Shown here piece by piece: positions 49,720 to 62,164 of a stretch of DNA of 64,000 nucleotides. The position numbers and the translations under genes are program-made. Source of the DNA: Branchiostoma floridae (taxonomy: Eukaryota > Chordata > Leptocardii > Amphioxiformes > Branchiostomatidae). How positions within the stretch are numbered: the first letter of the stretch is position 1; each line of letters begins with the position of its first letter. The notes beneath the pieces were generated by a model. That model was not told the origin of the DNA, did not search any database, and was given only the letters and a program-made list of their open reading frames with translations. Where the stretch lies: positions 10,844,601-10,908,600 of the forward strand of contig NC_049984.1 of assembly GCF_000003815.2 (NCBI RefSeq), given 5' to 3'.

Positions 49720-52700
49720 GTATGCATGCATTAATGTCAGTCTGGTACAAGACAACAGTGTGGTATCTAACAGTTTTCCATTGTAGTTTTCATGCATCTC
49801 AAAAATCCCACATGGTCTATATAGATTTCTAACCTTGTAACTGTGTTAGTTTTAATGAAGGGCTGTATACTAGTATCTGTTTTATTCTCATGATTGAAGA
49901 AACAAAAGGAACCTTTGAGATGTGTAAGAATGGTACTGTGTTGTAGAAGCTTAAAGTTGTGCCAAGGAACAAAATGTAGTCTTGTCAATGCTCACCTTAA
50001 GTGCACAGTACTGGAAAAGGTCGCTGTGTTCCACTGTTCATGCATGCAATACTTGTCAAAAATATCTAGGGGAATTTCCCTGGTACATCTATGTACATTA
50101 ATTATTTTGTAAATAGTAAAAATTGCCTTTGTCTTCTTTGTCACAATCAGTGGAGCGATATCCTTTCAATGAGCTGAACTGGTTTGATATCAACTTTCTT
50201 AACGCCCGTCCTACTTGTTTTGACAGAAACTAGAGAGACAACTGAGGGATGTTGCGTATGGGACCAAGCAGTACAAGCTGAAGCCTACTGAAGAGGAGGA
50301 GGAGGAGGAAGTAGAGGAGATAGATGAGACAGTACATCTGGAGAGGGGAGAGAACCTCTTCGAGATCCATATTATCAAAGTGAGAGCAATGTTATAACCT
50401 GTTCTTATCCCAAAATGATTGATGTTAAGACAGTGTGATAGATTTAGCAAAATATAGGCATAGCAAGAATTACAGAATAGCTACAGTAACTGCAATACAA
50501 TCTTCAAATCAGCAAAGATTAAGTCCAGTAATTTTACATAAAGAATTGGAACTATCGTTATTAGGGATTCAATCACAATACACATGCATTGTATAATTAT
50601 GTATACTGTACCTTTCCTTTTGCCCTTGTTAGGTGGTGCTATCACAGGAGGCCTTACACCACCTGGCAGATGTTGAGCCATCCCTGTTCTGTACATACGA
50701 GTTTTATGACTTTGAGCTGCAGACAACCCCTGTTGTCAGAGGTGCCAAGTAAGTACAATGTCAAGAACTGGTAGTTAGTACTGCCATAAAAATGGAGGTA
50801 TTGTAATATATAATAAGTGTGTGAGTTTGTTTGTCTTGGTGTGTGTCCACAGTTACCTGAATATTGTAGAGTGGCAGCCTGCCAGGATGTAAGATGCAAA
50901 TGGTGAAATAGGATACTTGAAGAGTTAAAAGTCCGGTTTGGCGCTGGTCCAGTGTTGTAGACAGGCAGGAAGTGATGATGGAGCAAGTGGAGCATGAATT
51001 GATAACTCATGGCTACACGTACACCCACACAGTTACATTGTGCATGACTGTCAGGTCATTGGGGGTACCTATTTAGAGCAAGTCACAATGATGTCAATTG
51101 TACCAGGTTCTTGTTACACAATATTAAACATCTATGTTTATCCTATAGTCTTTTTGCTACCTGAAGAAATTTTTATCTCAGGTATCGATCATCTCAAGGT
51201 CTGAAAATGAACTGTTCAAATGCAGATGTTCTGTTGTTTTCAGACCAGAATTCAAGTTTACTTCGAAGTATATCGTCAAAGTGGATGACTTCTTCTTACA
51301 CTATCTGCAAAAGGTGAGCAAACTTTGTGGGATACTATGAGTACAGATTCTTCACCAGTTTTCTTTATCAGTATAAAGAAAACTAACTAACTGCACCTTG
51401 TCTTTGTTACACTTCATGTCTATAAGGCCTAGTCATTTGCTACAATCACCAAATAAAACCAATGAGTGAGTGAAGCGAATGAGGTGGTTATATGAGTTAG
51501 TTATAGCAAATGATCAGATCTTATGAGACCATGCATACTGAGGAACAGTTGAAATGGAAGATATCAAGCAGTTACAATGTATAACCACTAAGCATCTAGA
51601 ATCAAAGTATGATAAATGTATATCAACAGTGATCACTGTCAAAACTGTACTTGTATGACACTTGTGAATACTGTGCTTGAATCAGACATCCACTCTAATA
51701 TCCTCCTTGATCTGTAGGAGTCTACGACTCTTGAGGTACACCAAGCTATGGGTCTGGACTACACGACATTAGCAGTCTGCCAACTCAAGTTTAGGGACTT
51801 GCTGGACAAGCCACAGGGGAGAATATTCAACACAACATACCTGACTAGTAAGAAAGAGAAGAATTATCACACTGCTATACAGTCTAGTAGTTTATCTGTA
51901 GAAGTGACATATATGCAGCAGTCTAGAAATAGGTACAGAGAAAATGTGTGAAAATGTCAACTTGAATGCTGTTTCATGTTTTTGTTGCTTCATTAAAACT
52001 GGTATAGATCAATTGGGAAAATGTAGTAACCGGCAAGTCGTTGGAATGCTTACTAAATGTTCTGTTTGTGTTAGGTCCTGAGGGGGTTAACTTTGGAACA
52101 GTGGAATACTGGATCCGACTGAGGGTACCTATGGACCAGGCACTCAGACTATTCAAGGTTAGGGTTCAAGGTTATTACCTTCCCTGCCATGGTGGCAAGG
52201 ATAGTTTTTTTCAAGAATAACACTGTCAGCTTGTAATATTCTAGTGTAGTGTAAAGTAAGTCTTTTCCAAATTGTTGCGCAAATGACAGGCCAAGTGATT
52301 GTGAATTAATTAGTCTCTGTTTCCAAAAAGACTGATCTATTTTACACGAAGGTCTTTTTTTCTTCTGGATTTTGATAATATACAGTATTCTTCTCTTTTT
52401 GTGGCCAATTTTCCCTTAAACTATTGCAGGAACGGACCAAGGCTCTTGGGTACATAGCAGCCAATGAGAGAGCTACCCAGCAGGCCTTGCAGGTTCTGGA
52501 TGAGTCCACTGCGCCTCGTGCCAAGGACAATGTCAATGACCTTCACATCAGGGTGGTCAGATGTTCTGACCTAACTGCAAGAAGAGATGGTATGTTATAT
52601 CAAATTGCTTCCAGTTCCTCTTTCTGTACGAATCATTACCCCCACCATGAAGGTTATTTTTAGATGCCGGTTGTTTGTCTGTGTTTGTTTCAGTTCTGTG

Positions 52701-55700
52701 CGCATGTGTGTTTCTATGTTTGTAGACATCATAACTTGAAAAGCTGAGGAGCTGTGAAGAATGGATCAAGTTTGATAAAGGGCCTCCTAGTGGCTTTATA
52801 CAACACTGCAGCAGATCCTGTTTCAATAGTGTCCTGGACATGCTATGGACTTTAATATTTTTAGTGGTAGATAAATCTTGGGACAGGGAGTAAGTGATTT
52901 AGGTTTGGACTCCTAGTGTTTGTTTTTTAAGGCAGGGGCCAATTGCTTTGCAAACCTAATGGTGGAAAGATTTGTGTGCTTTTCTCAGTTCGACAAAACA
53001 AACATATGTCTCTCTTATTTTCACAGGAGTTCAGCCCAGCCCCTATGTGGTGTACAAGTTCTTTGACTTCCCTGACCACGACACAGACATCATCATGTCC
53101 AGTAGTTCACCACAGTTCAACGACCACAAGACGTACCCTGTACCCATGGACATGCAGCTGGACACTTACCTCAAGTCTGCTGTAAGCTCTCAACTTTTAC
53201 TGTGCACATGTAGTTTTTGTATACATCTGTAGATTTTTTGTTCGTTTTTATGGGGGACTGAACAAATGTATGTGCTATGTAGATATAGGATATCAATCCT
53301 GAGACAAACAACGATAAACTTGAAGAATCCTGTCCTTAGGGACAGGTTGACTTCAACTTTTTATATTGTGATACACATTGACATCCAACATGCCTGCATA
53401 CATGTTCCTAGACCCTCCTACTTACCTTAAAGGGAGCTTTGGAGATAATCTTATAATCACAATACATGTACCTTCCAATCTTAAAACTTTCTTTATCTTT
53501 TCATTTCTTTTCTGTATTGTCTGATTAGTATTTACAACATTCCCACAAGTTGTTCATTGCTGTATTTTGTGTGTTTTTCCCCAGCATCTGGAGCTGTATG
53601 TATTTGATGACACAGACCCTGAGGAGACAGCCTACCTGGGCAGGGCCAACGTTCCTCTCATCTCACTAGCACACGACAAGGCCATCAAGGGGGTCTTTGA
53701 ACTCAAAAGGGTGAGGTCCTTGAGAAGTTCTTTCTGCTGTAACTCTTTTGTTTGTTTGTTTGTTTGTTTGTTTTTTGCCAAATGGGGTAGGGAATTTCCT
53801 GAGCAGCCTCGTAATCCCTGCTTCGCCTATTGGATCAGTTAGTTGAGCTTGCAGAAGTCCTATGTTTCTGACTTATGGAGAAGAGATGCTGCCACAAGGC
53901 CACTGTAGAATCTTTATACATTTTTACCTTTGTTATTTCTTATTTTGACTTTTGGTCTATTAAACAATATGCATAATCTATCAAACAGTCTGACATATCT
54001 TATCTAATACTTTGTACCCAACTGATGTGTGTTGTCCCCATAGACTGACAACAGTGTGAATGGTACAGTGGAAGTCCACCTGAGATGGCAGTATGCCTAC
54101 CTGCCACCACCCATGGCCAGTATGACACCTGAGCAGGTCAGTACATACATTTTTAGTCTTTATTGCATTATCACCATGGCCTTTGCCAAGATAAAAGGCA
54201 AATGGGAAGGCATGGTAGAACAGGAATAATTTCTTCTTTTCTTTAGCTTTATCAACTATAGAATGATTGCTAAGAATGATGAATTGCATCAGATGAAGTA
54301 GATGTGATGATAACAAAGCTAAGTAGTAGGTTACGCGCCAAATAGCAATTACTCAAGCAACTGTATGTGTACAATTTTGGAAATGGTCAGACGTTTCAGA
54401 TAACATCAGTCATCTTTCATGAATGTTATCTGAAATGTCTGACTGTTTCCAAAATCATATCCAGTTGCTTGAGTAATTGCTATTTGGCATGTCTTATTAA
54501 CTGGATGTCTAACCTTCAACAACATACATTGTAGTGTGTTGTTTCATTCGATGTTTAAGCAGAACATGTCTGCCCCCCTTCCCCAGGCTGCCGCTGCCCC
54601 TGGCATGGTCCCTGAGAAACCCCTGTTACTGCCAGGAGAGGAAGAGAAGCTGGCTGCTGCTGTGCCCCCTGCAGCCCTGCGCCCCATCCCTCCCTCTGTC
54701 ACACCTGCATCCACACCTGGGCACATCACCCCACCCACTGTACCTACCCCCAAGGTATGTCACAACAGTTTTTTTCAAAAGTTTCTGTATGATCCCTTTG
54801 TAAAGATGTAGTAAGGTATACTTGGTATTCTTATTTCTGAGTAATTCTGAGCCATGTCTGTGATCTATGCACATAAGGAATGCAACACAGTGTATTCTAT
54901 ATATGTCACCCAAGGTACCAGCCCGACCACAAGAAGGCTGGGACCAATACTAGTGATGAAGAATACACTGTGCTGTTTTTTGTATCATGCTCACCCAAGA
55001 AACACATATTTTTATGCAAAATGTGGCAGAAAATGAAAAAAAATTGGTGTCCTCCAGAAAATTTGTAAACTAAGAACAGCAAGTCCATTGTATGAATCTG
55101 GTATTCACATTTTTGACAGCTGTCCATGTGAAGTGCGTTTGAATCATTCTATGAAAGCCTGTGGGGTACACTCATTTAAATTCCAGTGAGATATGGAATG
55201 GTCTATAACACCCGCAGACCAGGTATATGACATAAATGTACTTGTATTTCAGGTTCCATCAGCAGCTTCTACCCCTCGTACAATATCACCAGAGCACCCT
55301 CCATCTGTGGTTGTCTCACCTCCGGGCTCCAAACCCCCCTCCCGACCAACCAGTGCCAAAACTCCATCACGTCCGTCCAGCGCTAAGACGGTGTCCAGAC
55401 CGTCTAGTGCAAAAGTATGGCATGATTTCTTTTGCAGCTCGTATCAAATGTTCAATAGTTTGTTACTCATATTGAAGGAAATAGATATAAACCTCCTTTC
55501 ACTGAAGTGTATACTGTGAACACTCTTGGTCATCAGGATTAGGGGTTTTACCCAGGTTTGAATCCAAGCTGCTGTTGATTCATTTGTAACAATGTTTTTC
55601 CCAATAGGGGAAACATGCTGTGTATGTTATTTGTCTACTTCTTCTGCCATGAACCAGTCAGAGATTAGAACTGCCAGTAACAACAGCATTACATCTGCAT

Positions 55701-58700
55701 TATATTAGCTGTACAGTAATTGTATTGTAGGCCAGTAGCTTGATGAAATGCTACAGGGAAAACATTCTGCATTTTTGCAAAAATGTTACTTTTCTACTTG
55801 AAATGTTTTTTTGCATGTTTTTGCATCGTAGAAACTTGTGATATGCTTGGCAGTAGCCATTTCAAATGGAAATGACTCTTTACAAGAGATAAGTCTGTGG
55901 TGCCTACAGCCAGTGTAAAGGTAAGAAGTATGTTTCATATCTGGGCTGTTGCTGTTGTTCATCTCCAGTCTATCCCGGAGGCCAAACCTCCACCATCCCC
56001 GAGAACAGAGGCTCCCAAACCTGTGCCAAGAGCAAGACAACCAGTGGTCCCTGAACCTAAACCTGAACCTGAACCTGAACCTGAGCCTGAACCTGAGCCT
56101 GTTGTTGATGATGCAGAGGAGAGCAGCTCTACTGTGTCTGTTACTCCTGATTCAGCCCAGGGAGAAGAGGAGGAGGTATGTATATGTTAACTGTTGTTTG
56201 TCACTCCCCATTTGTTTGCAGTAACACCCAACATAGTGTAATAGCTAAATGTGTGTCTCCATAGTAATATGATTTTCCATGTTCAGAGCAATGCAGATGC
56301 GTACCCTTCTTTTACTTTGCCTTGCTTTGTCATTTACATGTCTCTTTTCATCAATAGTGGCAGACAACTTTTGTGGAAATCATTTTGTTGTCTTCCTATT
56401 GTTGCCATGCACTAGGACATTTTCATTTCTAGGTTGTACATACAACTGCGCTAGACAGTTCTTTGTTTGCATCATGTTAGCTAAATATCAAACGTTCACA
56501 GTCTCTCTCTGAGGAAATGAAACGAGAAGAACTTGACGAGACCACTAAACCAGAGTCAGAGAAAGAGGAACAGGTACACATGTGTACACTTGTCTGTGTG
56601 TCTTCTTTCTACAGGTCTTCATGTGTGCTCTCAATAGGATAAACTGTTTTGCTCTCTAAATTAGAGGGAAAACCAATTTATTACATTTGAATTGTTGATT
56701 CTGCTCAATAGGCCTTGTTCTATTTGCCTGCTCGGTAGTGTAGTCTCCCTCTGGTTTGACTTCACTTCTATTATAACTACAATGAGTTTTGATATGATCT
56801 CTCCAGATACTAAACTTAGCATTAAGCTTGTCATTATCATTTTACATGCTTGTCATTTGTCTGCTATTGGGATGCATTAGTGATTGCTGCCTGTGCTCTA
56901 CTTAGGTACAGTAGTAGTACCAGTATTGTGGTAATTCAAATCAATCAAATCAGTATAATGCTCCACAGTGGAACCTTGTTGTTGATCTGTCTTATGTGCT
57001 ACATGTATATGTTTGTGTGCTGCAGCTTGGGAAGACAGAGCCGATTGAGGACACAATGTTTGAGGAGAAGCCAAGTAGTGACATAGAGGAGGACATTGGT
57101 GGGTACAGAATAAAACCTTCACAAGTTACCACTAACTGTAAATGCGTGTTTCAATTTTGTGACAAGGAGAAAATGGAGAAAAAGTTTCCGATATTGTTGT
57201 AGTGTACTGTACAGTTACTGTAGTGGAAACATTGGTGGTTTCACAAGTTCACAGTGAACACGTCACCAGAAAAACTGCAAACATAAAACCACCCAAAAAT
57301 TTCAATAATTGCAGTAGAATGTTCATTTGTATGTAGATAATTGTTGTGTACCAAAGATTTCTGTCAGTGTAACTGCTACTGAACTATTCGTACACACTCA
57401 CAGATGAGCCCAGCTCTGAGGAAGACGATGTGGTCATGCCTGCAGCTCCTAAGAAGAAGGAAGAAGAAGAGAAGGTGGACACAGATGTCAGTGAGAGTCT
57501 AGAGTCAGACTCTGATGTGGTGATGTCCAGACCAGCTGCCACCAGACAGACTAGTGCTTTAGCAGATGTAAGTACATGTACTTATTATATATTAAATGGT
57601 GTCTACCTTTATTACGATAAGGGGACATGTATTTTTCTGTGACAGTACTACAGTACTGTAATTCTTAATTTTTTGAGTTGGTTTTATGTTTGTGTTTTTT
57701 GCAATGACTGCTAACCACAAGCTTACATGATGTAGAAGTACTAGAACTGGTGTTTCCATTACTATGTAGTATGTGGCTATCGCAAACTTATAACCACCAT
57801 GAACACTACTAAGTTTTCTCTCCAAGATAAAATCACTGCAGACTGAGTTGGCCTTTACAGTACCTGCTTGGAATAAGAATGTTGTACAATTCTTCCAATG
57901 TATAAAACATTTTAGTATTATCTCTCTCAATGGCTAATGGGGACTTAACATTGCGACTGATAATCATAAGATGTAAAGATGACTCCAATACAGCCTAGCG
58001 CAGAATTGTCAAGGTGGCAAAACCTCCAGAATATAAGATGAACTTGTGTGATAGTGCATGCTATTCTAACTTTTAGGAAACAGATCCAGATGACGATGTG
58101 ATCTTTGGTGCATCTTCAAGTTGGTCTACAGATAAACAAGTCTGTTTTGTAGTATTCCGATTTTCCCTTTGTTTGTGTTTGTTGGTGGGAATTGGTGTTG
58201 ATAGTGACATCCGTGTTCACAAATGTTTTTGGTGGGTGCCATGGGCTTACAGGTGTGTGTGTGTTGGGGGAGGAAGGGATTTGAGTTGCCCCATTTTAAC
58301 ATGAAATACTTGTTGGTTGTGTCATCCTTACATTGTTATCTTAAGGTTCTATCATGGCCGTCACCAGCACCCATTCCTTTCCCAAATAATCCATAGTCAA
58401 ACTTCAAAGACTGCCCAAAGTTGTTAGATTAAGTTTGCACTTTGTTTATTCCATGGTGATTGTTTGGTGAGGTTTGACATTTTGGGGTAAGGACATGCCT
58501 TAGTCTTCAAAATCAGAGTTGCAGCTTTTTCTCACAGAATGACATTTTGAATCAGGGCCTTACACAGAAGGATGGAGATGACACTGATGAGATGGAATCT
58601 GACAGTGATGTTGTCATGTCTATGACACAATCACTTGGACAAAGCCTGGGGGTTTGTGTGTTTATGTAGTCATCCTATATCTCAGGGTAAAGGTTTATGG

Positions 58701-61022
58701 TGTATCTACCGGTTATGTGTACAGAAATCATGGATGCCTAACATTTCACATTCTGATTTTTGCATTTTTCATAAGTTTTGTACATTTTCACATAGTTCTT
58801 TTTTTTACTAAAATTTGAACAAATTTCATCAAATTTGTGTGAATAGACTGGTACAAATCTATTTCAGTAGGATACTCTTTTAGTACTACAGGTTAACCAT
58901 AGGAACAACAGTGGTGAGAGGGTGCATGCTTGGTATGTACCATGTAGCACTGTACTGACATGCCCTGTAGAAGGGTGCCTTTTTTCACAGAAAGTTTTGC
59001 TGACTATTCTAGATTGATACTATTAAGAAAACAATATAGAGATTAATATATGTTTCTGCAGCATCAACATACTGACAGGACACAGTGTGCATGTACAATG
59101 TAGTGTGTTTCTAACCTGATTTGCATGGTACTGACATGTAAGAATTATTGGTAAATGTTATCCCTCACAGGCTAACAACATGGTGACAGTCACCATATTT
59201 GAGTTCCAACTGAATGGTGGTGCAGCAGTGTTGGATGATGGGAATGTGCGCATGCTGTTTGTGGAGTATCGGTTCCTGGGTCGGCCGCCAGAGGAGACGG
59301 AGACGCCGTTCTCCCTGCCCAAACCCTCGCGGCCTAACCAACCCATCAAGTACAACTTCAGGAGAGGTATGTGGGGAAATGTCACGAGGAAATTCTATGT
59401 TTTTTTGCCTAGGATCAGTACTATTCTGCCCTTTATCAACTTGGCCATGTCAAATCAGCCCAATAACGTTGCTACCTCGGCCCAGCACCCTGGTCAACTA
59501 AATTAAATCAGTATAATTAGGGCACATCAAAAACCAATTGCTGCTGTATAAAGCAACCCAACCTTATTGCCCATTTTAATTTGATTGCTGCAAGCCTCTA
59601 ATTTCCCCACCCGGTCCAGCTGTTTGTGGAGATGCAAAAATAAAAGTACAATGCAAAGATAAATACACAATGCACAATAGATAATGCATATGACACTTTG
59701 TGTGATTTGTTGTCTTTTATAGCATAGTTTTCGTTCCTGCAAAATGCCTGGCCAGGTGTCGGTTTGGAAATGTGGAAATGTATGTGACCTTAGAATAACT
59801 CTGTTCTGTGTCCTGTGTGTTGCAGTGTTCCATGTAGACGCTGAGAACAATGAATTGACCAGAGACTATCTCATCAGCATGCTGCTACCTGGGGACCCCT
59901 CTCAGGGAAGGTGGGTACTGCAGAATTACAGTTTCATAAATAAGAACATTGTAGCCTCATCCTTTAAGGATAAAAAGATCAGTCCATTTCTTACAGGCAC
60001 GATATACTTGACGGTTAGGTTTTTGGAGCCTAGATATACTGAAAATGTTATACATGTGTTGAAAACACAGCAGTGGACTTGAAAAGGACTCTGAGGATTA
60101 TTCATAAAATGTTAGTATTCTCCATCATTGGCATTTGCATATGCTGTACATGTATTTGTGTGTGTTTGCAGGATCAAGTTCACAGTAGTGAATGAACCTG
60201 AGGATGAGGAGGGGGAGTGTGCTGACATCGGACATGCCTATGTGGACCTCAAACAGGTGGGTTTATTTTCCAGGTTTTCACAGTGATCTCATACATTGAA
60301 ATCACGACATTGCAGGTATGCATGTGTTTTTTTACACTACAAATCTAATATACTGAGAAAATATCTTTATCCTTCTGCTGCAAAATAAAGCAACAGCAAA
60401 TTTAAAGTAAATGCACTTACAGTTATATTGTGTAATGATGAGATAAGGAGCCATCTGATAATAAGGATAACATATATTTTTTTCAGACATTCTTGAGTAT
60501 TTTAAGTTTGTCCTTCATATTCTGCAATATTATTAATACCTCACCACATGAGTTGTGAACCCAAGTGTAAATGTTGAATGATATATAGAAGATTATACAA
60601 CATGCATTTGTAGCCAAAATTTTGTGAGTATGCAACCCAGTTCAAAACTGTAGTTTTGTATTGTTGATGAGGAAAATGTGCATAATCTGTTTGTGCCTTT
60701 CCAGATCCTGGAGAAGGGAGCAGATGTGGTGGAACAGGACATAGATGGTAGGTTAGGATTCCATAGTCGCTCAGTGGATCAGAAATTTAGCAAGATGTGG
60801 ACTGTGATTCGGTCACATAACAAACAAAGTATGTGTGCCAAAAAGTTCAGCTGTCTGAATTGCACATGCTCTACTTTGGTCAAAACATATTGCCTTTCTT
60901 TTATTCCAGTTGTTGATGTTAATGATGAGAAAGAGGTGATCGGTGCCCTGAACATAAGTGTGGAGGCACTGGCAGCTCTGAGGGCAGTACAGAGGGAACT
61001 ACCAGCTCTGGAGGAGTCCTGA
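42609..61022 (+). CDS. RPGRIP1L: RPGRIP1L / fantom (nephrocystin-8), complete, 38 coding exons
   Basis: RPGRIP1L is a scaffold of the ciliary transition zone (NPHP1-4-8 module), gating cilium content and supporting Hedgehog signalling. Joined exons give 1,450 residues against about 1,315 in human; the excess lies in the linker. Order: coiled coils (about 25-600), C2 (about 606-745), C2 (about 793-925), acidic/proline-rich linker (937-1277), RPGR-interacting domain (1278-1450). All junctions keep phase and have GT/AG borders. The start is the first in-frame ATG (42609-42611) in exon 2; stop TGA at 61020-61022. Stretches such as [30 protein letters not shown] and LLDIRAARI match the vertebrate protein. 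It is probably the pre-duplication ortholog of vertebrate RPGRIP1 and RPGRIP1L. Introns not listed separately show nothing recognisable. Confidence 0.95.
45756..46293 (+). other. RPGRIP1L intron with unidentified repeat-like segment
   Basis: The middle (about 46,010-46,250) is GC-richer, with short inverted words (GGTTGGAAGTCCTCCTAGGA), and open on the minus strand for 75 codons. It looks like a transposon fragment but I cannot name a family. Confidence 0.3.
46691..48386 (+). other. Longest RPGRIP1L intron (1.7 kb)
   Basis: AT-rich, with no exon recognised. A near-palindromic pair, CCAGCTGTGCATGTGCAGTTGCGATG at about 46,964-46,990 and TGACTGCACATGCACAA at about 47,093-47,109, suggests a degraded foldback element. 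Confidence 0.35.
50227..52157 (+). CDS. RPGRIP1L: RPGRIP1L first C2 domain exons (18-22)
   Basis: Exons: 50227-50379, 50633-50748, 51244-51313, 51718-51847, 52075-52157 (residues 575-758). The first still carries coiled coil ([19 protein letters not shown]), then an acidic run of seven Glu, and then the C2 start [13 protein letters not shown]. Further C2 landmarks are [34 protein letters not shown] and [17 protein letters not shown]. The Asp cluster needed for calcium in classic C2 domains is not evident, in line with the calcium-independent C2 domains of this family. Confidence 0.94.
52430..54136 (+). CDS. RPGRIP1L: RPGRIP1L second C2 domain exons (23-26)
   Basis: Exons: 52430-52589, 53027-53181, 53585-53710, 54044-54136 (residues 759-936). 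The first opens with [20 protein letters not shown], a linker helix, then [11 protein letters not shown] starts the domain. Landmarks are [72 protein letters not shown] and [15 protein letters not shown]. This is the best conserved segment and the domain through which vertebrate RPGRIP1L contacts nephrocystin-4. Confidence 0.95.
54137..54586 (+). other. RPGRIP1L intron carrying a foldback element
   Basis: Apart from splice sites this intron is mainly the palindromic element at about 54,335-54,520, described separately. Confidence 0.6.
54335..54520. mobile_element. Foldback transposon, copy in RPGRIP1L intron
   Basis: Arms run from CCAAATAGCAATTACTCAAG at the left to CTTGAGTAATTGCTATTTGG at the right, with a second paired segment TTTTGGAAATGGTCAGACG / TGTCTGACTGTTTCCAAAA and a central GATAACAT / ATGTTATC. 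An unpaired 3' tail (CTTATTAACTGGATGTCT) follows. The same tail and arm design occur at 63,538-63,715. Confidence 0.75.
54587..58651 (+). CDS. RPGRIP1L: RPGRIP1L proline-rich and acidic linker exons (27-34)
   Basis: Exons: 54587-54754, 55253-55414, 55969-56175, 56502-56573, 57026-57098, 57404-57567, 58077-58139, 58538-58651 (residues 937-1277). Exon 27 is Ala/Pro-rich; exon 28 ends in three RP(S/T)SAK repeats; exon 29 holds a long PE dipeptide run; exons 30-34 are strongly acidic and contain four copies of an acidic-hydrophobic motif (EDDVVMP, DSDVVMS, DDDVIFG, DSDVVMS). Nearly all junctions are phase 0, so exons can be skipped without frameshift. The human linker is shorter. Exact exon membership is less certain here than elsewhere because there is little conservation to guide it. 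Confidence 0.85.
55415..55968 (+). other. RPGRIP1L intron with a possible 27-nt micro-exon
   Basis: Positions 55894-55920 read SVVPTASVK in phase 0 between AAG and a perfect donor GTAAGA. The acceptor side lacks a pyrimidine tract, so inclusion is doubtful. The rest of the intron shows nothing. Confidence 0.3.
59171..61022 (+). CDS. RPGRIP1L: RPGRIP1L C-terminal RPGR-interacting domain exons (35-39)
   Basis: Exons: 59171-59366, 59826-59910, 60172-60256, 60705-60747, 60910-61022 (residues 1278-1450). The domain starts [20 protein letters not shown], then [32 protein letters not shown], and [16 protein letters not shown]. It continues [40 protein letters not shown] and ends in [20 protein letters not shown]. 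The layout matches the C2-like RPGR-interacting domain of RPGRIP1/RPGRIP1L. The 43-base exon at 60705 is small but fits phase on both sides. Confidence 0.94.
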
Positions 61023-62118
61023 TCACAGTAACCCTGTACAACTGCAACATTCCTCATGTCTGTCTGCATTGAAAAGGGATCATTCATACATTTCCATCAC
61101 ACTTGTAGACAAGTAATGTAAAAGCTGAAAATATGCTTATAATTGTCATCCTATTGTCATACATGCATGTACTAGTATGTATGCATGTCATCCTTTGTTA
61201 ATTGAAAATCTTGACTTGATTAGATGGCAGAATCTGTAGAAGGAAGGCAGAGATAAAATCTGTTAACCTTCAGACTTTAGTCTAGACTTCTCTCCATATA
61301 GTTTTTTCATGCACGCGTCTTAACTATTTTTTAAATGTATGTGATATACAGCATTTTAAATTGTTAATAATTTTCTGAGGTATATCGTACAGTATAAAAG
61401 AGTAATACAGTGCTAATCTGATCCTCGATCAGTCACAATTGTCTTTGCATGGAAAATACATTGCCCTGTGGTTTCTTGGCTATGGGGGGATATACTTCTG
61501 AACATATATCCGTACCACTAAAGTTCCTAAGAATGAGTTTAGGATCTCCAGCAAATGTATCTCTAAGTTGAAAAGTGTGAAGCTTTGATTTTGTCATCAA
61601 CAATATTTCATGCATTTGTCTTTCTTGTACTTAATAAGATATGAAGAAGGTGTAAGAAAGTTACAGTAAATTATACTTCTATGTAGTCCTTGTCTATTTG
61701 TACTTACTACACAGTTGACATTTTAGATCATATTAATCACAGAACATAAAATAGATATGAATCTAGTTAAGTTTTAGACTGTTTGTTGCATTTTAGCTCT
61801 TAAAAGAAAGATAGTGAAAGTTTTAGACTAAGTGTAGCCATGCTTAATGAAACGTAGGTTGCATGGAGTAAAGGAATGGTTGCAGTACAAATGTCATGAT
61901 TGTACTCAGCATTCTAATATCGAAATAGTCTTTAGATCTGTTGTACAAGAAGTTTAAAGTTTTCCCCACAATAGTTTTAGTAGACAAAGACTGCATATGT
62001 TGCTTCATATAGATTGTACATAAGATTAATGCTGCCAGTGTATTGGCAATGCCAGCGTGAATACAACAATATAGTCATGTAAGCTATATTCTTGATTAAA
62101 GAGTTGTTACAAAAAGTG
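61023..62118 (+). other. RPGRIP1L: RPGRIP1L 3' UTR
   Basis: AT-rich sequence without coding signal runs from the stop codon to ATTAAA at 62095-62100. A GT-rich element (GTGTGTGTT) follows at about 62,117, so cleavage is expected near 62,110-62,118. Confidence 0.6.
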
Positions 62119-62160
62119 TGTGTTAATTTGTCTACCTCTCAATCTACCTGTGTGTGTGCT
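62095..62160 (+). terminator. RPGRIP1L poly(A) signal region
   Basis: ATTAAA at 62095-62100, with GT-rich downstream elements at about 62,117-62,125 and 62,149-62,159. It is the most complete signal after the stop codon. Confidence 0.55.
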
Positions 62161-62164
62161 ACAG

